Shown in pieces: positions 54,558 through 62,439 of a DNA stretch of 64,000 nt (position 1 is its first letter; each line of letters opens with the position of its first letter). Source of the DNA: Terrabacter sp. MAHUQ-38 (GTDB lineage: Bacteria > Actinomycetota > Actinomycetes > Actinomycetales > Dermatophilaceae). The notes under the pieces were generated by a model that was given only the letters and a program-made list of their open reading frames with translations, made no database searches and had not been told where the DNA came from. The stretch covers positions 248,678 to 312,677 of the forward strand of contig NZ_JACVCU010000005.1 of the NCBI RefSeq assembly GCF_014518425.1, in the 5' to 3' direction. A program made the position numbers and the translations under genes.

Positions 54558-55088
54558 GTGGACGCAGGAGCGGGGGACCAGGTGGGGCGGATCATCGCAG
54601 CGTGGCGCCGCGAGCGTCCTGACGTCGACGTGAGCTCCATCGGGATCATCACGCCCGTCTGGCGACTCGGAGCCATCGTCATGGACAACCGAGCGCACGT
54701 GCTCGCCGCCCACGGTCTCGAGCAGAGCCATCTGGACGTCCTCGGGACGCTGCGCCGCAGCGGTGCGCCGTACCGCCTCACGGCCGGTGAGCTCTCGAGG
54801 CGCTGTCGTGTGACACCCGGGGCGACGACGCAGCGCGTGCAGGCGATGGAGAAGCTCGGTCTCGTCGAACGGGTCCGTGAGGAGCCGGACCGCAGGACGG
54901 TGCACGTGCAGCTGACGCCCGAGGGCCTGACGCGGCTCGACGAGATCTTCGCCGACGTCATGGCGGGAGACGAGTCGCTGCTGGTGGGCCTGTCACCGCC
55001 GCAGCGCACGTCGTTGGAGCAGCTGCTGCGGGCGTGGCTCGATGTCCTCGAGACCGGATCCATGGAGCGTCCAGGAACAACCCCATAA
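54558..55088 (+). CDS. MarR family transcriptional regulator
   Basis: A 176-residue winged-helix regulator. The helical dimerisation segment comes first (IGIITPVWRLGAIVMDNR); the DNA-binding part has LEQSHLDVLGTLRRSGAPYRL, TAGELSRRCRVTPGATTQRVQ and the wing VRVREEPDRRTVHVQLTPEG. GTG 54558 is the start, supported by the adjacent promoter. It probably represses itself through TTTAGCGCTAAA and could control the following rlmC operon or a lost neighbour. The stop is directly followed by the left 20-bp inverted repeat. Confidence 0.9.
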   Translation: MDAGAGDQVGRIIAAWRRERPDVDVSSIGIITPVWRLGAIVMDNRAHVLAAHGLEQSHLDVLGTLRRSGAPYRLTAGELSRRCRVTPGATTQRVQAMEKLGLVERVREEPDRRTVHVQLTPEGLTRLDEIFADVMAGDESLLVGLSPPQRTSLEQLLRAWLDVLETGSMERPGTTP

Positions 55089-55108
55089 CGCCGATAATCG
55101 ACATTATG
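55089..55108 (+). repeat. left copy of a 20-bp inverted repeat
   Basis: CGCCGATAATCGACATTATG lies at once after the MarR stop. Its inverse complement, with one mismatch (19 of 20), is at 58077-58096. The core ATAAT-CGAC-ATTAT is itself a near-palindrome. Confidence 0.85.
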
Positions 55109-55176
55109 TCATTCTGTCGTGGAGGGACCGCTCCTCCGCAGGTCTACCGGTGGTCCTAGACACGCGCGCGGAGCCG

Positions 55177-55189
55177 TAGCCTTGGCGCG
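55177..55189 (+). promoter_or_regulatory. -10 element of rlmC (leaderless type)
   Basis: TAGCCT at 55177-55182 ends 7 nt before the ATG at 55190, with no Shine-Dalgarno sequence. Confidence 0.55.
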
Positions 55190-56392
55190 ATGCGGTGCGA
55201 CTACTTCGATGCGCGACGGTGCCGCTCGTGCGCCCTCATGGGAGTGCCGTATGCCGTCCAGCTCGCCGACAAGCAGGAGCGCTGTCAGCAGGTGCTGGGC
55301 CCCGTCGCCCCGCACGTCCACTGGCTCGAGCCCTTCGCCAGTCCCGAGTCGGCCTTCCGCAACAAGGCCAAGCTCGTCGTCGGCGGCCGTACGGGTGCCG
55401 TCACCGTCGGCATCCTCGACGCGGACGCGAACGGCGTCGACCTGCGTGCCTGTGGTCTGCACGAGGAACCGCTCCAGCACCTCATTCCACGGCTGGCCGA
55501 CGTCGTCGACGAGATCGGGCTCGAGCCCTACGACGTCTCGGCACGACGCGGTGAGCTCAAGCACCTGATCCTGACCCTCTCCCCTACCGGCGAGGTCATG
55601 CTGCGGCTCGTGCTGCGGTCGCGACGCCACCTCGCGCTCCTCGAGTCGCGGCTGGCGGCCTTGCTCGCGCGCCTGCCGGAGGTCCGGGTCCTCTCGGTGA
55701 ACCTCCAGCCGGAGCACAAGGCCGTCCTCGAGGGTGCGACGGAGATCGTCCTGACCGAGCAGGGCTCCCTGCCGATGCCCGTCAACGGCATCACCCTCGA
55801 GCTGCGGCCCAACAGCTTCTTCCAGACCAACACCGCCGTGGCCGCGGGTCTCTACCGACAGGCCGGTGACTGGACCCAAGAGGTCGCGCCATCGGCGGTG
55901 CTCGACCTCTACTGCGGCGTGGGCGGATTCGCCCTGCACTGTGCAGCCGCGCCCGGCGCGCCGGTGCGTCGGGTGCTCGGTGTCGAGGTGTCCCCTGAGG
56001 CCGTGGAAAGCGCCCGGTTGACGGCTGCCCGTCGGCGCCGCGACCTGCGCGACGTCGAGTTCCGGGTGGGCGACGCCACCGACGTCGAGGCTCTCGACCC
56101 CGACCTGCTGCGTGGACCCCGGTCGATGGTCGTCGTCAACCCTCCGCGGCGCGGGATCGGGCCCGACCTGGCTGCCTGGATCGAGGTGTGCGGGGCGGCC
56201 CACCTGGTGTACTCGAGCTGCAATGTCGACAGTCTCGCCCGGGACCTCGCACTGCTGCCGTCGTTCACGGCCCGCCAGGCACGCCTCTTCGACATGTTCC
56301 CCCAGACGACGCACCATGAGGTCATCGTGCTCCTGGAGCGCGAAACCAGTTCTGCGACAAACCGACCCACGACAGGAGCACGACGCGCATGA
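55190..56392 (+). CDS. rlmC: 23S rRNA (uracil(747)-C5)-methyltransferase
   Basis: A 400-residue AdoMet enzyme of the TrmA/RumA group. It opens with the RlmC-type iron-sulfur cysteines C3, C11 and C14 (MRCDYFDARRCRSCALMG) and a fourth, C88. FRNKAKLVVGG, GELKHLILTLSPTGEVMLR, LRPNSFFQTNT and the AdoMet loop LDLYCGVGGFALHCA match E. coli RlmC closely. The nucleophile is C344 in VYSSCNVDSLARDL. In E. coli it methylates U747 of 23S rRNA. It leads an overlapping operon with a DinB-like and a DUF2332 gene. Confidence 0.93.
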   Translation: MRCDYFDARRCRSCALMGVPYAVQLADKQERCQQVLGPVAPHVHWLEPFASPESAFRNKAKLVVGGRTGAVTVGILDADANGVDLRACGLHEEPLQHLIPRLADVVDEIGLEPYDVSARRGELKHLILTLSPTGEVMLRLVLRSRRHLALLESRLAALLARLPEVRVLSVNLQPEHKAVLEGATEIVLTEQGSLPMPVNGITLELRPNSFFQTNTAVAAGLYRQAGDWTQEVAPSAVLDLYCGVGGFALHCAAAPGAPVRRVLGVEVSPEAVESARLTAARRRRDLRDVEFRVGDATDVEALDPDLLRGPRSMVVVNPPRRGIGPDLAAWIEVCGAAHLVYSSCNVDSLARDLALLPSFTARQARLFDMFPQTTHHEVIVLLERETSSATNRPTTGARRA

Positions 56393-56922
56393 CCCCCGAG
56401 GCCCCGCCGGTGTGGATCGCCCCCGATGTCGAGCGTCCTGGCGGCTCGCTCGTCGCGCCCGAGGCCGAGATGCTGCCCGACCTGCTGGCGTGGCACCGGT
56501 CCACCCTGCTCGCAAAGTGCTCCGGACTCACGGCCGTGCAGCTCGCCGAACGCTCCGTGTCGCCCTCGGTGCTCAGCCTCCTCGGGCTGCTGCGCCACCT
56601 GCGCAAGGTCGAGCGGATCTGGCTGCGCCAGCGGGTGGCAGCCGAGGACGTCGAACCGCTCCACGGCTTCGGCGGCGGGAAGGACCTCGACTTCGACGAC
56701 GTCGATGCTTCGACCGCTCGCGAGGACTACGAGGCCCTCCTCGCCGAGTGGCGCGAGTGCGATCGCGCGGTCGCCGGGCGCGACCTGGACGACGTCTTCC
56801 AGGCGGGCGGTGACCCCTTCTCGCTGCGTTTCGTCTACCTCCACCTCATCGGTGAGTACGCCCGCCAGAACGGTCATGCCGACCTCGTGCGCGAACGGGT
56901 CGACGGCGTCACCGGTGCCTGA
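56389..56922 (+). CDS. DinB superfamily protein (DUF664 type)
   Basis: A 177-residue four-helix-bundle protein. ATLLAKCSGLTAVQLAERS-type text (STLLAKCSGLTAVQLAERSV) and LLRHLRKVERIWLRQRV, ending YLHLIGEYARQNGHADLVRE, fit the DUF664 branch of DinB, which includes metal-dependent, thiol-related enzymes. Metal-binding histidines would be in LRHLRKVERIW and GHADLVRE. The ATG overlaps the rlmC stop by 4 nt. Exact activity unknown. Confidence 0.85.
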   Translation: MTPEAPPVWIAPDVERPGGSLVAPEAEMLPDLLAWHRSTLLAKCSGLTAVQLAERSVSPSVLSLLGLLRHLRKVERIWLRQRVAAEDVEPLHGFGGGKDLDFDDVDASTAREDYEALLAEWRECDRAVAGRDLDDVFQAGGDPFSLRFVYLHLIGEYARQNGHADLVRERVDGVTGA

Positions 56923-58081
56923 CGACGCGGGCCGCCGCGGCCAGGAGCGGGCTGACCGCCTGGCCCGGATCCAGCGCCGCTTCGCCGAGTTCGCCGCGGA
57001 GTATGCCGCCCTGCCGCTCTACTCGGCCCTGTGCCGCAACCTCGCGGGCGATGCCGAGACCGCCTCGCTCCTGCTCGCCGCACGGCCCGGCCAGGCACGG
57101 CCGGTGCTGTGGTTGGCGGCCCTCCACGAGCTCGTGCTCCGCAGGGCGGACACTCCTGCGGCGCGCTGGTATCCGAGCGTCGTGGGCCAGGATTCAGTCC
57201 CGCAGGGCGACCCGTGGCCCGACGTCCGGCGGACGGTGCTCGAGCACCGCGACGAGCTCGTCGAGCGGATCGCGACGAGCGCCACGCAGACCAACGAGGT
57301 CAACCGGGCCGTGTACGTCTCCGTCGGCCTCGCGGCCGCAGCGGCGGATCTCGCAGGCACGCCGATCGCGCTCGTGGAGCTCGGCGCCAGCGCGGGGCTC
57401 CTGCTCGGGATCGACCGGTACACCGTCGACCTCGTGGGCGCCGACCGCACGGTGACGCTCGGCGATCCCGCATCTCCGGTGCGGTGCTCGGGCGTCGACC
57501 GCGCCGAGGTCGGTGCGCAGCTCGCCGTCGGACCCGTTCTGCCACCGGTCGTGGCCCGGGTCGGACTGGACCTGAGTCCCGTCGACCTGAACGACGACGA
57601 TGCGGTCCGCTGGCTGGAAGCCTGTCTTTGGCCCGACGTCCGAGGCCGCGTCGAACGGTTCCGTGCAGCGCGAGCCCTCCTCCGACCTGACCCGCCGGTC
57701 GTGCTTGCCGGTGACATGGTCGACGACATCGACCGCGCCGTGTGGCGGGCACGGGACGCCGCTGGAACCGACGCTCACGTGGTCGTGATGAGCTCGTGGG
57801 CCATCACCTACGTCGCTGCCCCCCGGCGGCTGGCGCTCGAGACACGGTTGAGCACGCTCGCCCGCGATCTCTCGGCCCTGTCCTGGCTCACCGCCGAGCC
57901 TCCCGCATGTGCGCCCGGCATCTCCGCCCATGACCTGCGGGAGGACGGCGGGGGCACCGTCGTGGGACTGCGCCGGTGGCGGGGCGGACGCGAGCTGGAG
58001 CCCGTGGTGCTCGGGACCTGCAACCCGCACGGGCAGTGGGTCGACCTCAGTCTCAGGGCGGTCGACAACCGAACATCATAA
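56915..58081 (+). CDS. DUF2332 family protein
   Basis: A 388-residue protein. RLARIQRRFAEFAAEYAALPLYSALC opens it; ATQTNEVNRAVYVSVGLAAA, VELGASAGLLLGIDRY and a later VVMSSWAITYVA are the DUF2332 blocks. The GASAGL loop suggests an AdoMet-binding-like fold, but no function is established. GTG 56915 is the start, 8 nt inside dinB. Its stop codon overlaps the right 20-bp inverted repeat. Confidence 0.85.
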   Translation: MPDDAGRRGQERADRLARIQRRFAEFAAEYAALPLYSALCRNLAGDAETASLLLAARPGQARPVLWLAALHELVLRRADTPAARWYPSVVGQDSVPQGDPWPDVRRTVLEHRDELVERIATSATQTNEVNRAVYVSVGLAAAAADLAGTPIALVELGASAGLLLGIDRYTVDLVGADRTVTLGDPASPVRCSGVDRAEVGAQLAVGPVLPPVVARVGLDLSPVDLNDDDAVRWLEACLWPDVRGRVERFRAARALLRPDPPVVLAGDMVDDIDRAVWRARDAAGTDAHVVVMSSWAITYVAAPRRLALETRLSTLARDLSALSWLTAEPPACAPGISAHDLREDGGGTVVGLRRWRGGRELEPVVLGTCNPHGQWVDLSLRAVDNRTS

Positions 58082-58096
58082 TGTCGATTACCGGCG
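58077..58096 (-). repeat. right copy of the 20-bp inverted repeat
   Basis: CATAATGTCGATTACCGGCG is the inverse complement of 55089-55108 with one mismatch. It overlaps the DUF2332 stop (58079-58081) and lies in an AT-rich stretch. Confidence 0.85.
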
Positions 58097-58123
58097 AATT
58101 CGATTGTGCAACAAAGAAATTCG

Positions 58124-59311
58124 TCACCGCATGCGACGCCCCAGGCCAGCCGCGTACCCGTCGAGCGCCCGCAGCACCGCCGGGGCGCGGTAGACCCGGT
58201 TGCGGCGGTGACCCGTCGACTCGAACAGGATGCCGTCGTCGACGAGCCTCTGGAGCGCCGACTGGGCGGTCGGGGCGGACACGCCGAGCTCGCGCACGAC
58301 GACTCGAGCCGTGACGACGGGCTGGCGGAGCAGCAGGTCGAGCATCGCCCACGAGGCCGACCCGGCCCGGGCCGTCAGCTGCACGGCCCAGTCGGCGCGG
58401 ACCTCGCGCAGCGTGCCGACGAGCCGCTCGCCGATGTGGGTGCCGTTGCGCGCGGCCTCGGCGACGCACCTCAGGATCGGTTCCACGTCTCCCCCGCGAT
58501 ATGCCGTGAGGGCATCGAAGTAGTCGTCGCGGATCGCGAGCAGGCCGGCGGAGATCGGCACCGTGACCCTGCGGATGGCGCCGGTGTGAAGCAGGACCGA
58601 GTGGAGCAGGGCGCGCCCCGTGCGGCCGTTGCCGTCGGTGAAGGGGTGGATCGTCTCGAACTGCGCGTGCGCCAGCGCGGCGTGCGCCAGGGGCGGGAGG
58701 TCGTCGCGGTCCATGAACCTCACGAGATCGGCCATCAGCCCGGGCACGTCGACCGCGAGCGGGGGCACGTACTGCGCCTCGCCGGGGTGCAACGGGGACC
58801 CGCCGACCCAGACCTGCTGGTCGCGCCACTGCCCCGCCGGGTGCCGGGACTGGTGCGCCATGAGTGCCCGGTGCATGGCCAGCACGGCGTCCTCATCGAG
58901 GCGACCGGCGAGCTCGAGCGCAGCCTGCATCGTCCGCACGTTGCCGAGGATGACGGCGGCGTTGGCCCGGTTGCCCTCGCCGATCTCTGCCTCGGCGAGG
59001 GCCCGCGCCGAGGACGTGAGGTTCTCGATCTGTGAGCTGGCGGCGCTCTCGGACCGCAGCAGCACGGACGCGAACGGGGCGATCTCCCCCGCTCCCCCGG
59101 CGTCGAAGGCCGCCAGCATGCGCGTGGCCTCGTCGAGGTCGGCCGCGAGGTCCCCCGGCAGCACGAGCTCGACGGGTGCTATCTCCGGGACCACGGCGGC
59201 ATCGAAGCTCGCCGGGGTCGAGCGCAGGGCACGCCGGGACAGGTCGAGGAGCCCTTCGATCGGCTGCCACGGGACCGTCCGAGCCCCGAGCGCCGGCCAG
59301 GTCGTCACCAT
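58124..59311 (-). CDS. Fic/DOC family AMP-transferase with autoinhibitory helix and winged-helix tail
   Basis: A 395-residue Fic protein. The active loop HPFTDGNGRTGR is at 222-233 with catalytic H222. The inhibitory motif S92-x3-E96-N97 lies N-terminal to it (ASSQIENLTSS), making this a class II autoinhibited enzyme. The C-terminal 80 residues form a winged helix (VVTARVVVRELGVSAPTAQSALQRLVDDGIL), so the protein could also bind DNA. It would transfer AMP to an unidentified target; a nearby antitoxin gene is absent. AAGGAGGTGGCTC precedes the ATG, and an operator-like palindrome lies just upstream. Confidence 0.93.
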   Translation of the reverse strand: MVTTWPALGARTVPWQPIEGLLDLSRRALRSTPASFDAAVVPEIAPVELVLPGDLAADLDEATRMLAAFDAGGAGEIAPFASVLLRSESAASSQIENLTSSARALAEAEIGEGNRANAAVILGNVRTMQAALELAGRLDEDAVLAMHRALMAHQSRHPAGQWRDQQVWVGGSPLHPGEAQYVPPLAVDVPGLMADLVRFMDRDDLPPLAHAALAHAQFETIHPFTDGNGRTGRALLHSVLLHTGAIRRVTVPISAGLLAIRDDYFDALTAYRGGDVEPILRCVAEAARNGTHIGERLVGTLREVRADWAVQLTARAGSASWAMLDLLLRQPVVTARVVVRELGVSAPTAQSALQRLVDDGILFESTGHRRNRVYRAPAVLRALDGYAAGLGRRMR

Positions 59312-59328
59312 GAGCCACCTCCTTGGTT

Positions 59329-59347
59329 AAGGTTATCGCATAACCTT
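59329..59347. promoter_or_regulatory. 19-bp palindromic operator upstream of the Fic gene
   Basis: AAGGTTATCGCATAACCTT has perfect 8-bp arms around a 3-nt centre, 18 nt upstream of the fic start and directly before its ribosome site. The C-terminal winged helix of the Fic protein is a candidate to bind it. Confidence 0.75.
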
Positions 59348-59371
59348 TATCAAGGCGCAGTCGTGGTGAGG

Positions 59372-61333
59372 TCAGGCGTGGACGACGTCCACCGGTGCCT
59401 CGATGAGCCACCACGCGGCATACGGGCTCAGGGCGGCGAGCCCGTCGGCGCCCCCGAAGACGGGGAAGCCGCCGAGGGCGTCGTAGGGGTGGGTGATGCC
59501 GGCGTCGGCGAAGTGGCGCACCGGGATGGTCTGCCAGGCGGAGGTGACGTTGTAGACACACACCATCGACCCGCTCGCATGGGTGCGGACGACGGCGAGC
59601 ACGCCGTCATCGGTGTCGAGGAGCAGCCGTGTCTGGGCCGACGCGTGCAGCTGCGGCAGCCCCGCGCGGACCGACGCGAGGTGGCGCAAGCCCTGGAAGA
59701 CCTTGCCCTCGGTCGTGTCGAGGTCGTCGCGGTGGGAGGCGCGGTCCCAGTCGAGGCGTTCGCGGTGCGCCCATCGGTTGTCGTCCTCGTGGCCCGGCTC
59801 CAACGCCCAGAAGGGGTCGTTCGCCATGCCGAGCTCGTCACCGCTCCAGATGACCGGGATGCCGCCCCAGCCGGCCACGACGGCGTGCGCGAGGAAGAGC
59901 CGGGCGAGACCCTGGCCGATGGCGTCCTCGTCGCGCCGCACCTCGGCATCGGCGAGGCCGGTCAAGGACGCCGCGGTGCCGCTGATGCGCTTGTCGCCTG
60001 TTGCCGGGTTGTGCTGGAAGACGAGCCCGTGCGCCCACGACCCCGGGTGCTCTCCGGCGTACCAGTTCGACAGGAAGCGCCGGTGCGCGTAGCCGTCGAG
60101 GCCGGCGGAGGCGGCGTCGCCGTCGTCGATGGCCCACCCGATGTCGTCGTGGCAGCGCACGTAGCAGATCCACGTGCCGCTCTGAGGGGTCGGCGGCAGC
60201 GCCGAGAAGGCCCGCTTGGCCAGGCCGGTGCTGCCCGTCGCGAGCATCGACCACACCTGGACCATGAGGCTGTTGTGGTACGCGATGTCGCTGACCCGGC
60301 CGGCGTGCTGTCCCTGCCCGAGGTACTGCACCAGGTCCCGAGGCCCGACGATCGCTTCGGCCTTGAACGCCAGTGCGGGGCACGCGATGCGCGCCACAGT
60401 GCGCAGCGCCTGCGTCACCGCGTGCACCTCTGGCTGGTTCTGGCAGTTCGTGCCCAGCCGCTTCCACGTGAACGCGATCGCATCGAGGCGGAGCACCTCC
60501 ACACCGAGGTTCGCGAGGTAGAGGACGATGTCGGCGTACTCGACGAGCACGTCGGGATTGGCCCAGTTGACGTCCCACTGCCACTCGTTGAAGGTCGTCC
60601 ACGCCCAGCCCCCGAGCTGGTCGTCCCACGTGAAGTTCCCAGGCGCGAAGTCGGGGAACACCTCCGGGAGGGTGCGCTCGTAGGCGTCGGGCATAACCCG
60701 GTCTGGGTAGACGTGGAAGTAGTCGCGGTAGTGCGTCTCCCCTGCCCGTGCCCGCCGGGCCCACTCGTGCTCGCGCGCGACGTGGTTGAGCACGAGGTCC
60801 AGGACGAGCGAGATCCCCTGTCCACGCAGGTCTCTCGCGAGCCGACGCAGGTCGTCGACGTCGCCGAGATCCGCCCTGACGGTGCGGTAGTCCTGCACGG
60901 CGTACCCGCCGTCGTTGTCGCCCTCGCGCGGCTCGAGCAGCGGCATGAGGTGCAGGTAGGTGACCCCGAGCTCGCGGAGGTAGCCGATGCGTGAGCGCAT
61001 CCGGTCGAGATCGTCCCCGAAGCGCTCGGTGTAGCAGGCGTAGCCGAACATGTCAGGCTGCTGGAGCCAGTCCGGCCGCAGCAGCCGCTGCTGGTCGAGG
61101 CGGCGCAGCTCGGGTGCGCGCTCACGGTACGCGGCGACCGCACACTCCACGAGCCGCAGCGCCAGGGCCGAGACGTCCCGCTCGGGGTAGAGCACCATGA
61201 GCGCCGCGACGAGGTCGTCGGACCATCGCTCCAGCCTCAGCTCGAGCGTCTCGCGGTCGGCGGGCTCGAGGCCGGCGAGCAGCGAGTGCACCGACTCCGT
61301 CGTCGGTCGGACGTCATGGGCGCCTTGGCTCAT
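59372..61333 (-). CDS. ams: amylosucrase (GH13 subfamily 4)
   Basis: A 653-residue enzyme that polymerises glucose from sucrose into alpha-glucan, releasing fructose, or hydrolyses sucrose. The amylosucrase start helix domain (LERWSDDLVAALMVLYPERD) is followed by FGYACYTERFGDDLDRM, and the active-site residues D284 (LRLDAIAFTWK), E326 (AFKAEAIVG) and H395/D396 (VRCHDDIGW), close to those of Neisseria polysaccharea enzyme (D286, E328, D393). No signal peptide is seen, so it should be cytosolic. The ATG at 61333 was chosen; the longer frame is arginine-rich and antisense-like. No sugar transporter lies beside it. Confidence 0.92.
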   Translation of the reverse strand: MSQGAHDVRPTTESVHSLLAGLEPADRETLELRLERWSDDLVAALMVLYPERDVSALALRLVECAVAAYRERAPELRRLDQQRLLRPDWLQQPDMFGYACYTERFGDDLDRMRSRIGYLRELGVTYLHLMPLLEPREGDNDGGYAVQDYRTVRADLGDVDDLRRLARDLRGQGISLVLDLVLNHVAREHEWARRARAGETHYRDYFHVYPDRVMPDAYERTLPEVFPDFAPGNFTWDDQLGGWAWTTFNEWQWDVNWANPDVLVEYADIVLYLANLGVEVLRLDAIAFTWKRLGTNCQNQPEVHAVTQALRTVARIACPALAFKAEAIVGPRDLVQYLGQGQHAGRVSDIAYHNSLMVQVWSMLATGSTGLAKRAFSALPPTPQSGTWICYVRCHDDIGWAIDDGDAASAGLDGYAHRRFLSNWYAGEHPGSWAHGLVFQHNPATGDKRISGTAASLTGLADAEVRRDEDAIGQGLARLFLAHAVVAGWGGIPVIWSGDELGMANDPFWALEPGHEDDNRWAHRERLDWDRASHRDDLDTTEGKVFQGLRHLASVRAGLPQLHASAQTRLLLDTDDGVLAVVRTHASGSMVCVYNVTSAWQTIPVRHFADAGITHPYDALGGFPVFGGADGLAALSPYAAWWLIEAPVDVVHA

Positions 61334-61394
61334 GGGCCGATTGAACAGCAACGGGCGTCCCCGCGACAGGGGCACGGCGCGGTCAGGTGACGGC

Positions 61395-62015
61395 TCACTC
61401 GAACGGCCTCGGGTCGCCGGCGCCGACGCGGACGACCTCCGGGTAGCCCTCGGACCAGTCGACGACCGTCGTCGGCTCGAGGCCACACTCCCCCGAGTCG
61501 ATGACGGCGTCGACGACGTGGTCGAGGCGGTCCTTGATCTCCCAGCCCTCGGTCATCGGTCCGTCGTCGTCGGGCAGCAGCAACGTGCTCGACAGGATCG
61601 GCTCGCCCATCTCGCGGAGCAGCTCGCGGACGACGGGGTGCTCCGGGATGCGCACGCCGACAGTCTTCTTCTTCGCGTGGAGCAGCCGCCGCGGCACCTC
61701 CTTCGTCGCGGGGAGGATGAACGTGTAGGGCCCGGGGGTCGCCGCCTTGATGGCGCGGAACACCGAGTTGTCGAGGTGGACGAACTGGCCGAGCTGTGCG
61801 AAGTCCGAGCAGACGAGGGTGAAGTGGTGCTTGTCGTCGAGCTGCCGGATGCGCAGGATCCGCTCCTTGCCCTCGGGGTTGTCGAGCGAGCAGCCGAGTG
61901 CGAAACACGAGTCGGTCGGGTAGGCGATGAGCCCACCCGTTCGCAGGATCTCGGCCGCCTGCCCGATCGCCCTGGGCTGCGGGTCCACCGGGTGGACGTC
62001 GAAGTACTTCGCCAT
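61395..62015 (-). CDS. YciO/Sua5 family L-threonylcarbamoyladenylate synthase-like protein
   Basis: A 206-residue YrdC-domain protein. GGLIAYPTDSCFALGCSLDNP, KHHFTLVCSDFAQLGQFV, PGPYTFILPATKEVP and VGVRIPEHPVV are typical of the YciO branch. Sua5/TsaC proteins make threonylcarbamoyl-AMP for tRNA t6A; YciO paralogues have weaker or unclear activity (known). No C-terminal Sua5 domain is present. A separate TsaC may exist elsewhere. Confidence 0.88.
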   Translation of the reverse strand: MAKYFDVHPVDPQPRAIGQAAEILRTGGLIAYPTDSCFALGCSLDNPEGKERILRIRQLDDKHHFTLVCSDFAQLGQFVHLDNSVFRAIKAATPGPYTFILPATKEVPRRLLHAKKKTVGVRIPEHPVVRELLREMGEPILSSTLLLPDDDGPMTEGWEIKDRLDHVVDAVIDSGECGLEPTTVVDWSEGYPEVVRVGAGDPRPFE

Positions 62016-62040
62016 GCACTCACCCTGTCATGCTGGCCCC

Positions 62041-62439
62041 ATGACGGAGCAGACGGGCGAGGTCCAGATCGAGGTCGCCGACAACCCGGAGCGTGGCCGC
62101 TTCGAGCTGCGTGACGGCAAGCGGGTCATCGGCGTAGCGAACTACGCACTCGTCCAAGGCGATTCATCGGGCGACGGCCACGGACGCGACCGGGTCGTCT
62201 TCTTCCACACCGAGGTCCGCCCCGAGTACGAGGGCCGGGGCCTCGCCGCGCGGCTCGCGTCGGTCGCGCTCGACGAGACCGTCGCGGTCGGCCGCGGGAT
62301 CGTCGCGCTGTGCCCGTACATCAAGGTCTACCTGCGCCGCCACCCCGAGCCGTATGCCGCCCACGTCCTGGCGCCGACGCGCGCCGACGTCGACGCAGCC
62401 GACCGGGCGGCCGAGCGCGCGGCTGCCGCAGCGGGGTGA
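62041..62439 (+). CDS. GNAT family N-acetyltransferase (YjdJ-like)
   Basis: A 132-residue short GNAT. FELRDGKRVIGVANYALVQGD, VVFFHTEVRPEYEGRGLAARLASVAL with the acetyl-CoA motif EGRGLAARL, and GRGIVALCPYIKVYLRRHPE give the YjdJ-type fold. Some members act on small amines or proteins; the substrate is unknown. The GTGA overlap with the following oxidase suggests coupling. Confidence 0.9.
   Translation: MTEQTGEVQIEVADNPERGRFELRDGKRVIGVANYALVQGDSSGDGHGRDRVVFFHTEVRPEYEGRGLAARLASVALDETVAVGRGIVALCPYIKVYLRRHPEPYAAHVLAPTRADVDAADRAAERAAAAAG

Noticed and set aside
54196..54633. Intact 145-residue gene overlapping the M28 remnant
   Set aside because: Only the peptidase blocks look like protein; the flanks are unrelated sequence that runs through the MarR promoter and start.
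58089..58122. Terminator after DUF2332 formed by CGAATT and AATTCG
   Set aside because: The stem is only 6 bp with a long AT-rich loop; too weak to call.
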